Source: Rubripirellula sp. (GTDB taxonomy: Bacteria > Planctomycetota > Planctomycetia > Pirellulales > Pirellulaceae). From it: a stretch of 5,717 nucleotides of DNA. The first letter of the stretch is position 1. The number at the start of each line of letters is the position of its first letter. The stretch is from the NCBI GenBank assembly GCA_029287555.1, contig JARFQX010000531.1, forward strand, positions 1 to 5,717, in the 5' to 3' direction. A program made the position numbers and the translations under genes. The notes under the pieces are model-generated. The model worked only from the letters and a program-made list of their open reading frames with translations, ran no database searches and was not told where the DNA came from. Positions 5,449 through 5,717 of this stretch are shown here, one piece after another.

Positions 5449-5717
5449 AAAACTCGAAAACCCTCGGCGTTTAGGGAACGAAAAAGAGCCAGGCAGGGTT
5501 TGGGCAACGTTTGGAAGTCGGCTGCGGAAACGCACTTGTGAAATTGAGGAAGGTGGGGCAACAGCGTCGTCTTAAGCCTGGCGCTTTCCATGCTCGGACA
5601 TGCAAGAATCGCGCGCTGTCCTCCAAGAAAGCCCGATCCTGCAGCCGAAATGCCGATCAGCGCGCAGCGGGCAACGATGATCCGATCGAAACATCGCATC
5701 GGAGCCGTGTAAGGGAA
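5449..5717. other. Right-end stretch without a recognisable gene
   Basis: About 270 bases. A minus-strand frame of 84 codons (5699 down to 5445) starts MRCFDRIIVARCALIGISAA and ends SLNAEGFRVF, but it has no Shine-Dalgarno sequence and no recognisable domain. Its end overlaps the last bases of the zinc-ribbon ORF. I do not call it a gene. Two weak inverted repeats are present: CCCT/AGGG at 5461-5476 and TCCGAT/ATCGGA at 5681-5703. Neither is followed by a T-run, so neither is a terminator. Confidence 0.4.

Noticed and set aside
5445..5699. 84-codon minus-strand frame ending SLNAEGFRVF
   Set aside because: No ribosome-binding site, no domain, and it overlaps the end of the zinc-ribbon ORF; kept only as a note in the right-end stretch.
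5681..5703. Inverted repeat TCCGAT/ATCGGA at the right edge
   Set aside because: Six-base arms with an 11-base loop and no T-run; a chance occurrence is likely and the window ends just after it.

Overview
The window looks like chromosomal DNA from a planctomycete, most likely a Rhodopirellula/Pirellulaceae-type genome. The base composition is moderately GC-rich by eye. It holds a three-helix membrane protein of a kind common in that group, a DnaE2/ImuC polymerase, a broken CocE/NonD-type hydrolase start, and long stretches of gene-poor, repeat-like DNA. The phylum call is inference from gene content and style, not from a phylogenetic marker.

Layout. Positions 1-98 probably carry the last codons of a plus-strand gene that enters from the left. 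Positions 99-358 are non-coding, with a perfect 14-bp tandem duplication and a small hairpin. A 240-aa membrane protein of unknown function runs rightwards from 359 to 1081. It converges, across a 42-bp gap, on the dominant gene: a complete error-prone DNA polymerase (dnaE2/imuC, 1068 aa) on the minus strand, 4330 down to 1124. Just upstream of its start lie a good ribosome-binding site and an 18-bp perfect-arm palindrome, a candidate operator.

Right of dnaE2 the DNA is decayed or gene-poor. Positions about 4366-4683 hold the amino-terminal remnant of a CocE/NonD-family hydrolase, missing a normal start codon and nearly all of its catalytic domain. A 16-bp tandem repeat abuts its broken 5' side. 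From 4716 to 5717 there is no conventional gene. Two small plus-strand ORFs with Shine-Dalgarno sequences occur there: a 52-aa unknown (5048-5206) and a 58-aa protein with a four-cysteine zinc-ribbon motif (5272-5448).

How the parts relate. dnaE2 is the only gene with a confident pathway: mutagenic translesion synthesis in the SOS response. Its usual partners imuA and imuB are absent on both sides in this window. It therefore appears to be transcribed alone from a promoter inside or beside the hydrolase remnant. I found no CRISPR array, tRNA, rRNA, transposase or integrase. I see no convincing new multi-gene system; the most useful leads are the candidate dnaE2 operator, the zinc-ribbon microprotein and the repeat-bounded pseudogene.
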